Part shown: piece after piece, positions 44,395-55,668 of the stretch
Layout: each line of letters opens with the position of its first letter
How positions within the stretch are numbered: position 1 is the first letter of the stretch
Assembly: GCA_019115845.1 (NCBI GenBank)
Contig: DXCU01000103.1
Coordinates: 1-64,000 of the forward strand
Length of the DNA: 64,000 bases
Direction of reading: 5' to 3'
From: Candidatus Rubneribacter avistercoris
GTDB taxonomy: Bacteria > Actinomycetota > Coriobacteriia > Coriobacteriales > Eggerthellaceae
Program-made: the position numbers and the translations under genes
The notes under the pieces: model-generated
What the model was told of the DNA's origin: nothing
Databases searched by the model: none
Seen by the model: the letters and a program-made list of their open reading frames with translations, nothing else

Positions 44395-46542
44395 ATGGAC
44401 GAGCGACGCGAACAACCTGACGCAACCGCTTTCTCCGACGGCGACGGGGGCGGTTTCACGCGCCTGCCCGAAGCCGCTGGGGCTGGCGAAGCCGGCAGGG
44501 CCGCCGGAGCCGTCGAAAGCCCCGCGCCCGCCGAAAGCGCCGCAGAGCGCCTCGAGCGCATCAAGCGGGAGCTGGACAGCGTGCCCGCGCTGCCGGGCGT
44601 GTACCTGTGGAAGGACGCGCAGGGCCAGGTCATCTACGTGGGCAAGGCGAAGCAGCTGCGCGCGCGCATGCGCCAGTACGTGAACTTCCAGGACGAGCGC
44701 GCGAAGATCCCTTTGCTTGTGGACCAGATAGACAGCTTCGACTACATCGTGGTGGAGAGCGAGCACGAGTCGCTCGTGCTGGAGAAGAACCTCATCAACC
44801 AGCATGCGCCGTTTTTCAACGCCGACTTCAAAGACGACAAGTCCTACCCCTTCATCGCGCTCACGAAAGGCGACGTGTTTCCCGCCATCAAGTACACGCG
44901 CGAGAAGCACCGCCCCGACACGCGCTACTTCGGCCCCTACACCGACAGCCGCGCCGCCCGCGAGATGGTGGACATCGCACGGCGCGTGGTGCCGCTGTGC
45001 GCCGCGTCGTGCGCTGACTGGCGCGGCCTCAAGCGCCGCCTTGAGAAGGACCCGCTCGCGCTGCTCGCGCGCGACGCGCGCCCGTGCTTCGACGCGCACG
45101 TGGGCCTGGGTCCCGGCGCGTGCTGCGGGCGCATCTCGCCCGAGGAGTACCGAACGAACGTCAAGCGCATCGAGCGCTTCTTGTCGGGCCAGCATCGCGA
45201 GTTCGTCGACGAGCTGACCGCCGAGATGGCCGAGGCCGCCGCCGAGCTGGACTTCGAGCGCGCCGCGCGCGTCAAGGCGCGCATCGACACCATCGCGGGC
45301 CTTGCCGACAAGCAGCATGCCGTGTCCGCGCGCAACCTGGACGCCGACGTGGTGGGCCTGTTCCGCGAGGAGACGGTGGCGGGCGTGCACGTGTTCATGG
45401 TGCGCGAGGGCCGCATCGTCAACTCCAACGAGTTCATCTTGAACCGCGGCAAGGACGTGCCCGACGACGACCTTCTGCACATGTTCCTGCTGCGCTACTA
45501 CGACGCCACCACCTCCATCCCGCACGAGGTCATCCTGCGCGAGACGCCCGAGGACGCCGAGGCCATGGAGGCGTGGCTCACAAGCAAGCTGGCCAGCCCC
45601 CACGGCGCGAAGGTGCGCTTCTGCGCGCCGCGCAAGGGGGAGAAGGCCGAGCTTGTGGGCATGGCCGAGACGAACGCCAAACACACGCTCATGCGCTACA
45701 AGGTGCGCACGAACTACGACGACAAGCGCATCAACGACGCGCTTTTGCAGCTGGAGAGCGCCCTTGCCCTCGACGAGCCGCCCCTGCGCATCGAATGCTT
45801 CGACATCTCCACCATCCACGGCTCCTACACGGTGGCCTCGATGGTGGTGTTCACCAACGGCAAGCCCGACAAGAACCAGTACCGTCGCTTCAAGATCAAG
45901 ACGCCGCTTGACGAGGCGAACGATTTTTTGTCCATGCAGGAGGTGATGAGCCGCCGCTACGCGCCCGAGCGCATGGCCGATGCGCGCTTCGGCTCAAAGC
46001 CCGACCTCATCATCCTCGACGGCGGCAAGCCGCAGCTGTCTGCGGCGCTCGAGATGTTCGACCGCATGGGCATCGACGACATCGCGATGTGCGGTTTGGC
46101 CAAGCGCGACGAGGAGCTGTTCGTGCCCTGGCAGGACACGGGCCCTGTGGTGCTGCCGAGCGGTTCGGCGTCGCTTTACCTGGTGAAGCAGGTGCGCGAC
46201 GAGGCGCACCGCTTCGCCATCACGTTCCACCGCGAGCTGCGCGGCAAGGGCATGACGGCTTCCATCTTGGACGACGTGACGGGCATGGGGCCGGTGCGCA
46301 AAAAGGCCCTGCTCAAGCATTTCAAATCGTTCAGGAACCTGAAAGCGGCCACGCTCGAGGACATCAAGGCGGCCCGCGTCGTGCCCGAAGAGGTGGCCGA
46401 GGAGCTGTTCTGCGTGCTCCAGCAGTATAATAGCGAGCGGAAGGACGAGCGCGTCGTGGGCGGCGACGGTGCGGCGGGGGCCGCCGCAGCCTGCGCGCGC
46501 GATGCGGACGAAGGGACTGCGGATGAGCGAACAGACGGTTGA
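44395..46542 (+). CDS. uvrC: Excinuclease ABC subunit C
   Basis: Makes both incisions in nucleotide excision repair. The 715-residue protein has the N-terminal GIY-YIG nuclease (ALPGVYLWKDAQGQVIYVGKAK, a stretch at about residues 64-86). A UVR motif lies near residue 280 (LDFERAARVKARID). The RNase H-like C-terminal nuclease follows, with CFDISTIHGSYTVASMVVF and LIILDGGKPQLSA, then a helix-hairpin-helix end (DDVTGMGPVRKKALLKHFKS). About 60 residues precede the nuclease, longer than usual and of low complexity. ATG 44395 is the only good start; no ribosome binding site precedes it and the promoter ends eight bases upstream, so translation may be leaderless. It overlaps rapZ by 20 bp. Confidence 0.95.
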   Translation: MDERREQPDATAFSDGDGGGFTRLPEAAGAGEAGRAAGAVESPAPAESAAERLERIKRELDSVPALPGVYLWKDAQGQVIYVGKAKQLRARMRQYVNFQDERAKIPLLVDQIDSFDYIVVESEHESLVLEKNLINQHAPFFNADFKDDKSYPFIALTKGDVFPAIKYTREKHRPDTRYFGPYTDSRAAREMVDIARRVVPLCAASCADWRGLKRRLEKDPLALLARDARPCFDAHVGLGPGACCGRISPEEYRTNVKRIERFLSGQHREFVDELTAEMAEAAAELDFERAARVKARIDTIAGLADKQHAVSARNLDADVVGLFREETVAGVHVFMVREGRIVNSNEFILNRGKDVPDDDLLHMFLLRYYDATTSIPHEVILRETPEDAEAMEAWLTSKLASPHGAKVRFCAPRKGEKAELVGMAETNAKHTLMRYKVRTNYDDKRINDALLQLESALALDEPPLRIECFDISTIHGSYTVASMVVFTNGKPDKNQYRRFKIKTPLDEANDFLSMQEVMSRRYAPERMADARFGSKPDLIILDGGKPQLSAALEMFDRMGIDDIAMCGLAKRDEELFVPWQDTGPVVLPSGSASLYLVKQVRDEAHRFAITFHRELRGKGMTASILDDVTGMGPVRKKALLKHFKSFRNLKAATLEDIKAARVVPEEVAEELFCVLQQYNSERKDERVVGGDGAAGAAAACARDADEGTADERTDG

Positions 46543-47482
46543 CCTGGAACTCATGCCCGAGCTCGTCATTGTGACGGGCATGAGCGGCGCAGGCCGCACC
46601 GAAGCCATGCACGTGTTCGAGGACCTGGACTACTTCTGCGTGGACAACCTGCCCTCGAGCCTCATCGGGAGCCTGCTCGAGCTTGCCGGCATGCCCGGCC
46701 AGCCCGACGAGCGCCGCCGTTTGGCGGTGGTGTGCGACGCGCGCAACGGCGACTTCTTCGCCAACCTGAAAGCCGAGCTTGCCAAGCTGAGGGAGCGGGG
46801 CATCGACTACCGGGTGCTGTTTTTGGACGCCGCCGACGAGAAGCTGATCTCCCGGTACAAATCAAGCCGCCGCCGGCATCCGCTGTGCACGGACGGGTCG
46901 TCCATCGCTCGGGGGATAGAGCGCGAGCGCAGCCTGCTGTTCGCCCTGCGCGAAGGGGCCCATCACGTCATCGACACCACCGACATGCTGCCGCCGCAGC
47001 TGCGCGCCACCATCCGCGCGCTGTTCGCGCCCGGAGAGGAGCGCGCGGGGTTGCAGGTGACGGTGTACTCGTTCGGCTTCAAGCACGGCGCGCCGCTTGA
47101 CGCGGACCTGGTCATGGACGTGCGCTTTCTGCCGAATCCCTACTACGATCCCGCTTTGCGCCCCTTCACGGGGCTTGACGCGCCCGTGCGCGATTTCGTG
47201 CTGTACCGTCCCGAGACCGAGGAGTTCCAGAAGAAGTGGCGCGCGCTGCTCGACGTGGTCATGCCCGGCTACGTGGCGGAGGGCAAGCAGCAGCTCGCCA
47301 TCGCCGTGGGATGCACGGGCGGGCAGCACCGCAGCGTGGCGCTCGCGGAGTCCACGGCCGACTACCTCAAGGGGAAGGGCTACCGCGTGAGCATCGCGCA
47401 TCGGGACCTGAAACTGGCGGAGGGCGCCGACGGACGCCTGGTCGCAGACTCGGCCGCGGCCGCGCCGTCCGCGGGGCGCTAG
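46523..47482 (+). CDS. rapZ: RapZ/YvcJ-type nucleotide-binding protein
   Basis: P-loop nucleotide-binding protein of 319 residues, cytoplasmic. In enterobacteria RapZ adapts small RNAs to RNase E; in other phyla the role is less clear. Visible are the P-loop GMSGAGRT, with arginine in place of the usual lysine as is common in actinobacteria, the motif DYFCVDNLP, and the C-terminal VYSFGFKHGAPLDADLVMDV and VGCTGGQHRSVALAE. ATG 46523 follows AAGGGA and lies inside the uvrC end. yvcK follows after 8 bp and then whiA, a cluster conserved in Gram-positive bacteria. Confidence 0.94.
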   Translation: MSEQTVDLELMPELVIVTGMSGAGRTEAMHVFEDLDYFCVDNLPSSLIGSLLELAGMPGQPDERRRLAVVCDARNGDFFANLKAELAKLRERGIDYRVLFLDAADEKLISRYKSSRRRHPLCTDGSSIARGIERERSLLFALREGAHHVIDTTDMLPPQLRATIRALFAPGEERAGLQVTVYSFGFKHGAPLDADLVMDVRFLPNPYYDPALRPFTGLDAPVRDFVLYRPETEEFQKKWRALLDVVMPGYVAEGKQQLAIAVGCTGGQHRSVALAESTADYLKGKGYRVSIAHRDLKLAEGADGRLVADSAAAAPSAGR

Positions 47483-47490
47483 GAGACGGC

Positions 47491-48609
47491 ATGCGTCCTT
47501 TCGTCCACGACTCGTCCATGACGGCCTCGTTCGCGCCTTTGCGCGCGGCGCGGCCCGTGGTGCCTGCGGGCGAGCGCCTGCGGGCCGTGGTCATCGGCGG
47601 CGGAACGGGCGCGCCGGTGTCCATCCGCACGCTTCTGTCCATGGGCTTCGAGACGAGCGCCGTGGTGGCCATGGCCGACGACGGAGGCTCGACGGGCATC
47701 CTGCGCGAGGAGGCGCACGTCACGCCGCCCGGCGACGTGCGCAAGTGCATCGCCGCCATGGCGGCCGATCCCGCCGACCCGCTTACGAAGGCGTTCAAGT
47801 ACCGCTTCCCCTTCGCGCGCAACCACACGCTCGGAAACTTGATGCTGTCGGCCCTGGAGGACGCGGCGGGGTCGTTCCCCGAGGCCGTGGCCATTTGCGA
47901 GCGGTTGCTGAACGCGCGCGGGCACGTGTACCCCTCCACGCTCGACCGGGTGTCGCTCGAGGCGCGCACGAGGGACGGGCGCGTGCTGGAAGGGCAGGCG
48001 GTGGCGTGCCATTCCCGCACGGCGCTCGAGCGCGTGCGGCTGCGGGCGGACCGGCCCATCGTGCCCTACGAGCCCGCGCTCGACGCCATCCGCGAGGCGG
48101 ACCTCATCGTGCTGGGCCCCGGCTCTCTTTTCACCTCCATCGTGCCCAACCTGCTGGTGCCCGGCGTGACGGAGGCCGTCCGCGCCTCGAAGGGGGCCAC
48201 GCTGTTCGTGTGCTCGCTGGCCGACATGCAGGGGGAGACCTGGGGGCTTACCGCGCGCGAGCACGTTGAGGCGCTCATGGACCACGGCATGCGCGGCATC
48301 CTGGACTACGTGCTGGTCCACACGCCGGTGCCGCTGCGGCCCGACAGCCCCGCCACAGGCGTGTTCGGCGCCGCGACGGGGGCCGAGCCCGAGCATTCCT
48401 CCACGTCCGGCATGGGCTACGAACAGCTTGCCGGGCGCATCCGCCCCGTGGCCGTGAGCCATCGGGCCGTTCAGGCCATCCAAGCGCAGGGACCGGTGGT
48501 GATCGCGCGCGACCTTGTGGATCGCGAGCGTCCCACCTGGCATGATCCCGTGGCGCTGCGCGACGCTTTCTCGGGGGTGCTGAAGCTATGTCGTTCACGG
48601 CGGAGGTGA
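47491..48609 (+). CDS. yvcK: YvcK/CofD-like protein, gluconeogenesis factor
   Basis: Protein of 372 residues, needed for growth on gluconeogenic carbon and for cell shape in other Gram-positives; it binds UDP-sugars in its relatives. The nucleotide-binding start VVIGGGTGAPVSIRTLL is followed by MADDGGSTGILREE and by RNHTLGNLMLSALED. The segment LIVLGPGSLFTSIVPNLLV is another family mark. About 30 extra residues precede the first strand. ATG 47491 follows AGGAGA. It overlaps whiA by 22 bp. Confidence 0.93.
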   Translation: MRPFVHDSSMTASFAPLRAARPVVPAGERLRAVVIGGGTGAPVSIRTLLSMGFETSAVVAMADDGGSTGILREEAHVTPPGDVRKCIAAMAADPADPLTKAFKYRFPFARNHTLGNLMLSALEDAAGSFPEAVAICERLLNARGHVYPSTLDRVSLEARTRDGRVLEGQAVACHSRTALERVRLRADRPIVPYEPALDAIREADLIVLGPGSLFTSIVPNLLVPGVTEAVRASKGATLFVCSLADMQGETWGLTAREHVEALMDHGMRGILDYVLVHTPVPLRPDSPATGVFGAATGAEPEHSSTSGMGYEQLAGRIRPVAVSHRAVQAIQAQGPVVIARDLVDRERPTWHDPVALRDAFSGVLKLCRSRRR

Positions 48610-49526
48610 AAGACGAGCTGGCGCGTGTCCCTCCCGTGTGCTCGCACTGCGACAAGGCGACCTTGGCGGCGCTCGTGCGCATAGAGGGCACGCTGTTCTT
48701 CAGCGGGCAGGGACGCTACCGCGTCGAGGTCGCCACCGACGCGCCGTCGGTGGCGCGCCTGGTCATCAAGCTGCTCCACGAGCTGTACCATCTTCAGACG
48801 AACCTCACGGTGCGCCGCAGCGTGCTGCACAAGACGCCGAACTACCTCATAGAGGTGCCGGCGCAGCCTCGGTTGGCCGAATCGCTGACCGACATGGGCG
48901 TGCTCTCGCCCGAAGGCGGCCTTGAGATGGGCGTCAAGCCCGCGCTCGTGGCCAAGGAGTGCTGCACGGCCGCCTACCTGCGCGGGGCGTTTTTGGGCAG
49001 CGGCTTTGTGTCCGACCCGCGCGGCGATTTCCATTTCGAGGTGACGGTGGAGAGCGAGGAGCTGGCCGAGGACCTGGTCGGGCTGCTTGAGCTCAAGGGC
49101 ATCAAGGCGCGGGTCATGCAGAGGCGCAGCTCGTACATGGTCTACCTCAAAAGCGGCGCCGCCATCTTGGAGTTCCTCGCCTTCGCCGGCGCCCATCAAA
49201 GCGCGCTGGCCATGGAGAACGCCCGCGTCATCAAAAGCGTGCGCAACGACGTGAACCGCCAGACCAACGCGGAGATGGCCAACCAGGCCAAGGCGGCCAA
49301 CGCCTCGGTGGACCAGATCTACGCCATTCGGGTGGTGCTGGAGGCGCACGGCATGGAGAACCTGCCGCCGGCGCTGCAGGAGTTCATCAAGCTGCGCGTC
49401 ACCTATCCCGACGCCACGCTCAAAGAGCTGGGCGAGCGCGCGAACCCCCCGCTGTCCAAAAGCGCCGTCTACCACCGCGTCCGCCGCATCGAGCAGATGG
49501 CGCGCGAGGTCCAGGGAAGAAGCTGA
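48588..49526 (+). CDS. whiA: DNA-binding regulator WhiA
   Basis: Transcription factor or nucleoid-associated protein linked to cell division and, in streptomycetes, sporulation. The 312-residue product has the duplicated homing-endonuclease-like fold at the N-terminus (SFTAEVKDELARV, then CCTAAYLRGAFLGSGFVSDP) without its catalytic residues. The C-terminal helix-turn-helix is LKELGERANPPLSKSAVYHRVRRIE. The start lies inside the yvcK end with GGGGTGC upstream. It closes the uvrC-rapZ-yvcK-whiA block. Non-sporulating bacteria keep this gene, so no developmental role is implied. Confidence 0.95.
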   Translation: MSFTAEVKDELARVPPVCSHCDKATLAALVRIEGTLFFSGQGRYRVEVATDAPSVARLVIKLLHELYHLQTNLTVRRSVLHKTPNYLIEVPAQPRLAESLTDMGVLSPEGGLEMGVKPALVAKECCTAAYLRGAFLGSGFVSDPRGDFHFEVTVESEELAEDLVGLLELKGIKARVMQRRSSYMVYLKSGAAILEFLAFAGAHQSALAMENARVIKSVRNDVNRQTNAEMANQAKAANASVDQIYAIRVVLEAHGMENLPPALQEFIKLRVTYPDATLKELGERANPPLSKSAVYHRVRRIEQMAREVQGRS

Positions 49527-50879
<1,353 letters not shown>

Positions 50880-50896
50880 GGAAAGCGCGAAAGGGG

Positions 50897-50925
50897 GGGC
50901 TGCGGCGCGATGCCGCAGCCCTTCT
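50897..50925 (+). terminator. Terminator between gap and the pgk operon
   Basis: A perfect 10-bp stem (50897-50906 with 50912-50921) is followed by TTCT. It probably causes partial termination, giving more gap than pgk transcript. Confidence 0.65.
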
Positions 50926-50988
50926 GCCGTTTCAGGCGACGCGTTCGCCTTGCCGTGCGGAACGGACGCAGACGAAGGAGGTGGCGCC

Positions 50989-51238
50989 ATGTCGTTCACC
51001 GGGGTTTTCGCGAATGTCCTGCTCACCGTCATCTACCTGATCCCCCTCGTCGTCGCGCTGTTCGTCCTGCGCGAGTTCTTCCGCATGGCGAAGGCGGTGC
51101 AGGCGCTCGAGCTGGCGCAGAAAGAGCACGCGGCGAACATGGAACGGGCGATGCGGGAGCTGATTGCCGCGCAGAAAGAGCAAACGGAGCTGATGCGCTC
51201 GCCGGAGCGCATCGCGGACGATTCGACGGGACGACAAC

Positions 51239-51246
<8 letters not shown>
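50989..51246 (+). CDS. Small single-helix membrane protein
   Basis: An 85-residue protein of unknown function. Residues about 6-26 form one transmembrane helix (FANVLLTVIYLIPLVVALFV). The rest is a charged, probably coiled cytoplasmic tail rich in Glu, Gln and Lys. ATG 50989 follows GAAGGAGGT. Its end overlaps the pgk start by eight bases, which suggests translational coupling to a glycolytic gene. Similar small membrane proteins are easily missed by gene finders, so the coding status rests on the ribosome binding site, the overlap and the amphipathic design. Confidence 0.65.
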
Positions 51247-52435
<1,189 letters not shown>

Positions 52436-52526
52436 CAAGTTGGCGCACAAGGGCGCCCCGCCAAGCCGGCTTCGCGGGGCGCTGGGCCGCCTCTCCTTGC
52501 GGCGAGGCGGTGGGAAGGAGAATCGC

Positions 52527-53297
52527 ATGACGCGCAAACCCCTGATGGCAGGCAACTGGAAGATGAACAACACCGTCGCGGAGGCGGTGGTGCTCACCCA
52601 GGAGATCTCGAACCGTTACGAGAAGGAGTGGGCCGAGGCGGTGGACGTGCTCGTCTGCCCGCCGTTTGTGGACCTCAAGCCTGCCAAGACCGTGCTCGAC
52701 TTCGACAAGACCAAGGTGTCGGTGGGCGCGCAGAACGTGCACTGGGAGCCGAAGGGCGCGTTCACCGGCGAGGTGTCCGTGGCCATGATCAAGGAGATCG
52801 GCTGCACGTGCTCCATCGTGGGGCACTCCGAGCGCCGGGAGCTGTTCGGCGAGACGAACGAGGACGTGAACCGCAAGGTGAAGGCGCTCGTGAGCGCGGG
52901 GCTTTACGCCGTGGTGTGCGTGGGCGAGTCGCTGGCCGTGCGCGAGGAGGGCACCACCGAGGAGTACGTCACCGCCCAGGTGCGCGCCGCGTTCGCCGGC
53001 GTGGACGCGCGCGATGCGGCGGAGTGCGTGGTCGCCTATGAGCCCATCTGGGCCATCGGGACGGGCCGCACGGCCACGCCCGAGCAGGCCGAGGCCGTGT
53101 GCGCGGCCATCCGCGCCACGCTCGCGGAGCTGTTCGGCGACGAGACGGCCGACGCCATGCGCGTTTTGTACGGCGGCTCCATGAACGTGGGCAACGTGGA
53201 GGGGCTTATGGCTCAGCCGAACATCGACGGCGGCCTGGTGGGCGGCGCGAGCCTGGAGGCGGCGTCGTTCGTGCAGCTGATCGAGGCGTGCCTGTGA
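52527..53297 (+). CDS. tpiA: Triosephosphate isomerase
   Basis: Interconverts dihydroxyacetone phosphate and glyceraldehyde 3-phosphate. The 256-residue protein has MAGNWKMNN with the substrate-binding lysine, the catalytic histidine in IVGHSERRELF, and the catalytic glutamate in VAYEPIWAIGTGR. The closing phosphate-binding loop is LYGGSMN...LVGGASL. ATG 52527 follows GGGAAGGAGA. The stop shares its last base with the gpmI start. Confidence 0.96.
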   Translation: MTRKPLMAGNWKMNNTVAEAVVLTQEISNRYEKEWAEAVDVLVCPPFVDLKPAKTVLDFDKTKVSVGAQNVHWEPKGAFTGEVSVAMIKEIGCTCSIVGHSERRELFGETNEDVNRKVKALVSAGLYAVVCVGESLAVREEGTTEEYVTAQVRAAFAGVDARDAAECVVAYEPIWAIGTGRTATPEQAEAVCAAIRATLAELFGDETADAMRVLYGGSMNVGNVEGLMAQPNIDGGLVGGASLEAASFVQLIEACL

Positions 53298-54841
53298 TGG
53301 CGCGCGCCGATCTGCCGCTGCCTGCGTGCCTGGTCATCATGGACGGCTTCGGCCTGGCCGAGCCGGGTTCGGGCAACGCCATCTCGCAGGCGCGCACGCC
53401 CGTTTTGGACGCGCTTTTCGCCGAGCGTTCCTGGACGCGGCTTGAAGCGTCGGGCGAGGCCGTGGGCTTGCCCGCGGGCCAGATGGGCAACTCGGAGGTG
53501 GGACACCTCAACATCGGCGCGGGGCGGGTGGTGCACCAGGAGCTCACGCGCGTGAACCGTGCCTGCGCCGACGGGTCGCTGGCGGAAAACCCGGTGCTTC
53601 GCCAGGCGTTTTCCCAGGCGTCGCGCCCGGGGGCGGCGCTGCACCTCATGGGCCTGCTCTCCGATGGAGGCGTGCACTCCTCCAACGCCCACCTCTACGC
53701 GCTTCTGCGCGCCGCGAAGCGCGCCGGGGTGCCGCATGCGGTGGTGCACTGCTTCATGGACGGGCGCGACGTGCCGCCCGAAAGCGGCGCGGGCTACGTG
53801 GCCGAGCTGGACGAGGTGCTGGCGGAGCTTTCGGGCGAGGGGTTTGCGGCCGAGGTCGGCAGCATCGGCGGGCGCTACTACGCCATGGACCGCGACAAGC
53901 GCTGGGATCGCGTGGAGCGCGCATGGCGGGCCGTGGTGCGGGCCGAGCCGCGCACGGAGCGCACGCCCGCCCAGGTGATGGCCGACTCCTACGCCGCCGG
54001 CGTCACCGACGAGTTCGTGGAGCCGGTGGCGCTTTCCGCCCGCGGCGTGCGCGAGGGCGACGCTGTGGTGTTCTTCAACTTCCGCCCCGACCGCGCCCGC
54101 GAGCTTACGCGCGCGATGGTTGATCCGGCGTTCGACGGCTTTGCGCGCGGCGCGTGGCCGCAGGTGGGGTTCGTGTGCCTGACCGAGTACGACCCGGAGA
54201 TCCCTGCGCCGGTGGCCTTTCCCAAGGAGTTTCCCGCCGACGTGCTGGCCGACGTGCTGGCTGCGGCCGGCCTGCGCCAGTACCACATCGCCGAGACGGA
54301 GAAGTACGCTCATGTGACGTTCTTCTTAAACGGCGGGCGCGAGGAGCCTAAGGCCGGGGAGGAGCGCGTGCTGGTCCCCAGCCCCAAGGTGGCCACCTAC
54401 GACCTCCAGCCCGAGATGAGCGAGCCTGAGGTGGCGCGCACGCTGGCGGCGGCCATCGACGCGGACGAGGCCGACGTCTACATCGTGAACTTCGCCAACT
54501 GCGACATGGTGGGGCACACCGGCGTGGTCCCGGCCGCGGTGGCGGCTGTGGAGGCGGTGGACGCCGGCGTGGGCGAGGTGCTGGCCGCCCTCGAGCGCAA
54601 AGGCGGCGTCGCGCTTGTGACGGCCGACCACGGCAACGCCGACAAGATGGTGGCCGAGGACGGCTCGCCGTTCACCGCGCACACCACGGCCCTCGTGCCG
54701 CTTGTCCTCGCGGACTTCTCGGGTGCGAACCGCGCTCTCGACAGCCGCCAGGGCGCGCTCTGCGACATCGCGCCCACGCTGCTCGCTCTTGCTGGCTTGG
54801 AGGCCCCTGCGGCCATGACGGGACAAAGCCTGCTCGCATAG
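53297..54841 (+). CDS. gpmI: 2,3-bisphosphoglycerate-independent phosphoglycerate mutase
   Basis: Isomerises 3- and 2-phosphoglycerate using two metal ions. The 514-residue protein belongs to the alkaline phosphatase superfamily: LVIMDGFGL holds the first metal ligand, and the phosphorylated serine is Ser66 in GNSEVGHLNIGAGR. Further metal ligands lie in NFANCDMVGHTG and TADHGNADKM. ATG 53297 overlaps the tpiA stop by one base; a GTG three bases earlier is also possible. It ends the glycolytic operon before a terminator. Confidence 0.95.
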   Translation: MARADLPLPACLVIMDGFGLAEPGSGNAISQARTPVLDALFAERSWTRLEASGEAVGLPAGQMGNSEVGHLNIGAGRVVHQELTRVNRACADGSLAENPVLRQAFSQASRPGAALHLMGLLSDGGVHSSNAHLYALLRAAKRAGVPHAVVHCFMDGRDVPPESGAGYVAELDEVLAELSGEGFAAEVGSIGGRYYAMDRDKRWDRVERAWRAVVRAEPRTERTPAQVMADSYAAGVTDEFVEPVALSARGVREGDAVVFFNFRPDRARELTRAMVDPAFDGFARGAWPQVGFVCLTEYDPEIPAPVAFPKEFPADVLADVLAAAGLRQYHIAETEKYAHVTFFLNGGREEPKAGEERVLVPSPKVATYDLQPEMSEPEVARTLAAAIDADEADVYIVNFANCDMVGHTGVVPAAVAAVEAVDAGVGEVLAALERKGGVALVTADHGNADKMVAEDGSPFTAHTTALVPLVLADFSGANRALDSRQGALCDIAPTLLALAGLEAPAAMTGQSLLA

Positions 54842-54923
54842 CGTCCCGGCCGCGCTCGGCCGCGTCCTTGCGCTTTGCCGCGGACGCATGCGGACGACGG
54901 AGCCGCGCTGCGCGGGCTTCTGG

Positions 54924-54953
54924 CGAAGGCGGGAGGGGCTTCTCCCGCCTTCG
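54924..54953 (+). terminator. Terminator of the glycolytic operon
   Basis: A perfect 12-bp stem (54924-54935 with 54942-54953) with a GGGCTT loop is followed by TCTTCG. Confidence 0.6.
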
Positions 54954-55024
54954 TCTTCGCGCTTCCCCCTGCGGGGCATCCGATGGGGATGGGGGAGAAA
55001 GGGGAGGGGGAAACTGCGATTTTC

Positions 55025-55053
55025 TTGCCCCGGCCGTCCGACTCGGCTATACT
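55025..55053 (+). promoter_or_regulatory. Promoter of secG
   Basis: TTGCCC (55025-55030) and TATACT (55048-55053) are exactly 17 bp apart, 48 bp before the TTG start. Confidence 0.65.
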
Positions 55054-55101
55054 GAGCGAATTATGTGACCGACGTGTTTTCTGCAAAGGAAGAGAAAAAC
55101 C

Positions 55102-55359
55102 TTGAATCCGCTTCTCATCATCGTCATCGCCCTGCTCGTGCTCTCGGGCATCGGGCTCATCATCTTCATCCTGCTCCATTCCGGCAAGGGCACGGGCGTG
55201 TCGGACATGATCGCCAGCTCCGTGTACTCCACGCAAACCGGCACGAGCATCGTGGAGAAGAACCTCGACCGCATCACCATCGTCTTGGCCATCGTGTTCA
55301 TGGCGTCGCTCATCGCGCTCATGATCATCTACCCCCATGGGAGCATCGCGGGCAACTAG
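55102..55359 (+). CDS. secG: Protein translocase subunit SecG
   Basis: Accessory subunit of the SecYEG export channel. The 85-residue protein has two transmembrane helices (about residues 3-25 and 58-78) joined by a polar loop, with the family features LLHSGKGTGVSD and a glycine-rich turn. The start is TTG at 55102 after AAAGGAAG; no ATG would give the first helix. Its position behind the glycolytic genes and before a tRNA-Leu gene is typical for actinobacteria. Confidence 0.92.
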   Translation: MNPLLIIVIALLVLSGIGLIIFILLHSGKGTGVSDMIASSVYSTQTGTSIVEKNLDRITIVLAIVFMASLIALMIIYPHGSIAGN

Positions 55360-55432
55360 GGCGCAGGTGTCGGCGGCCCGCCTTCGTTTTCGGCGTCGGG
55401 CTCGCTGCTGCGGAATTCGCTGAAATTCCCCC

Positions 55433-55461
55433 TTCACAACGGGGAGGGCTTCGGGTAGAAT
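55433..55461 (+). promoter_or_regulatory. Promoter of tRNA-Leu
   Basis: TTCACA (55433-55438) and TAGAAT (55456-55461) are 17 bp apart, 25 bp before the mature tRNA 5' end. Confidence 0.65.
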
Positions 55462-55486
55462 GTCCACCGTTGCGTTTGAGCAGCAT

Positions 55487-55575
55487 GTCGGAGTGGTGGA
55501 ACGGCAGACACGCTAGCTTGAGGTGCTAGTGCCCATCTAACGGGTGTGCGGGTTCAAATCCCGCCTCCGACACCA
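55487..55575 (+). tRNA. tRNA-Leu (anticodon GAG)
   Basis: Acceptor stem GTCGGAG/CTCCGAC, encoded CCA end, and a long variable arm as expected for a class II tRNA. The anticodon loop TTGAGGT gives anticodon GAG, reading CUC and CUU codons. The T loop is GTTCAAATC. Confidence 0.95.
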
Positions 55576-55668
55576 GGAAAAGACAGAGAGCCTTCGGGCT
55601 CTCTTTTCGTATGTGGGTCCGTTGCGCGACGCGGCGGGCGGAAGGCGCTCGAAAGGAGGGGCGGCGTC

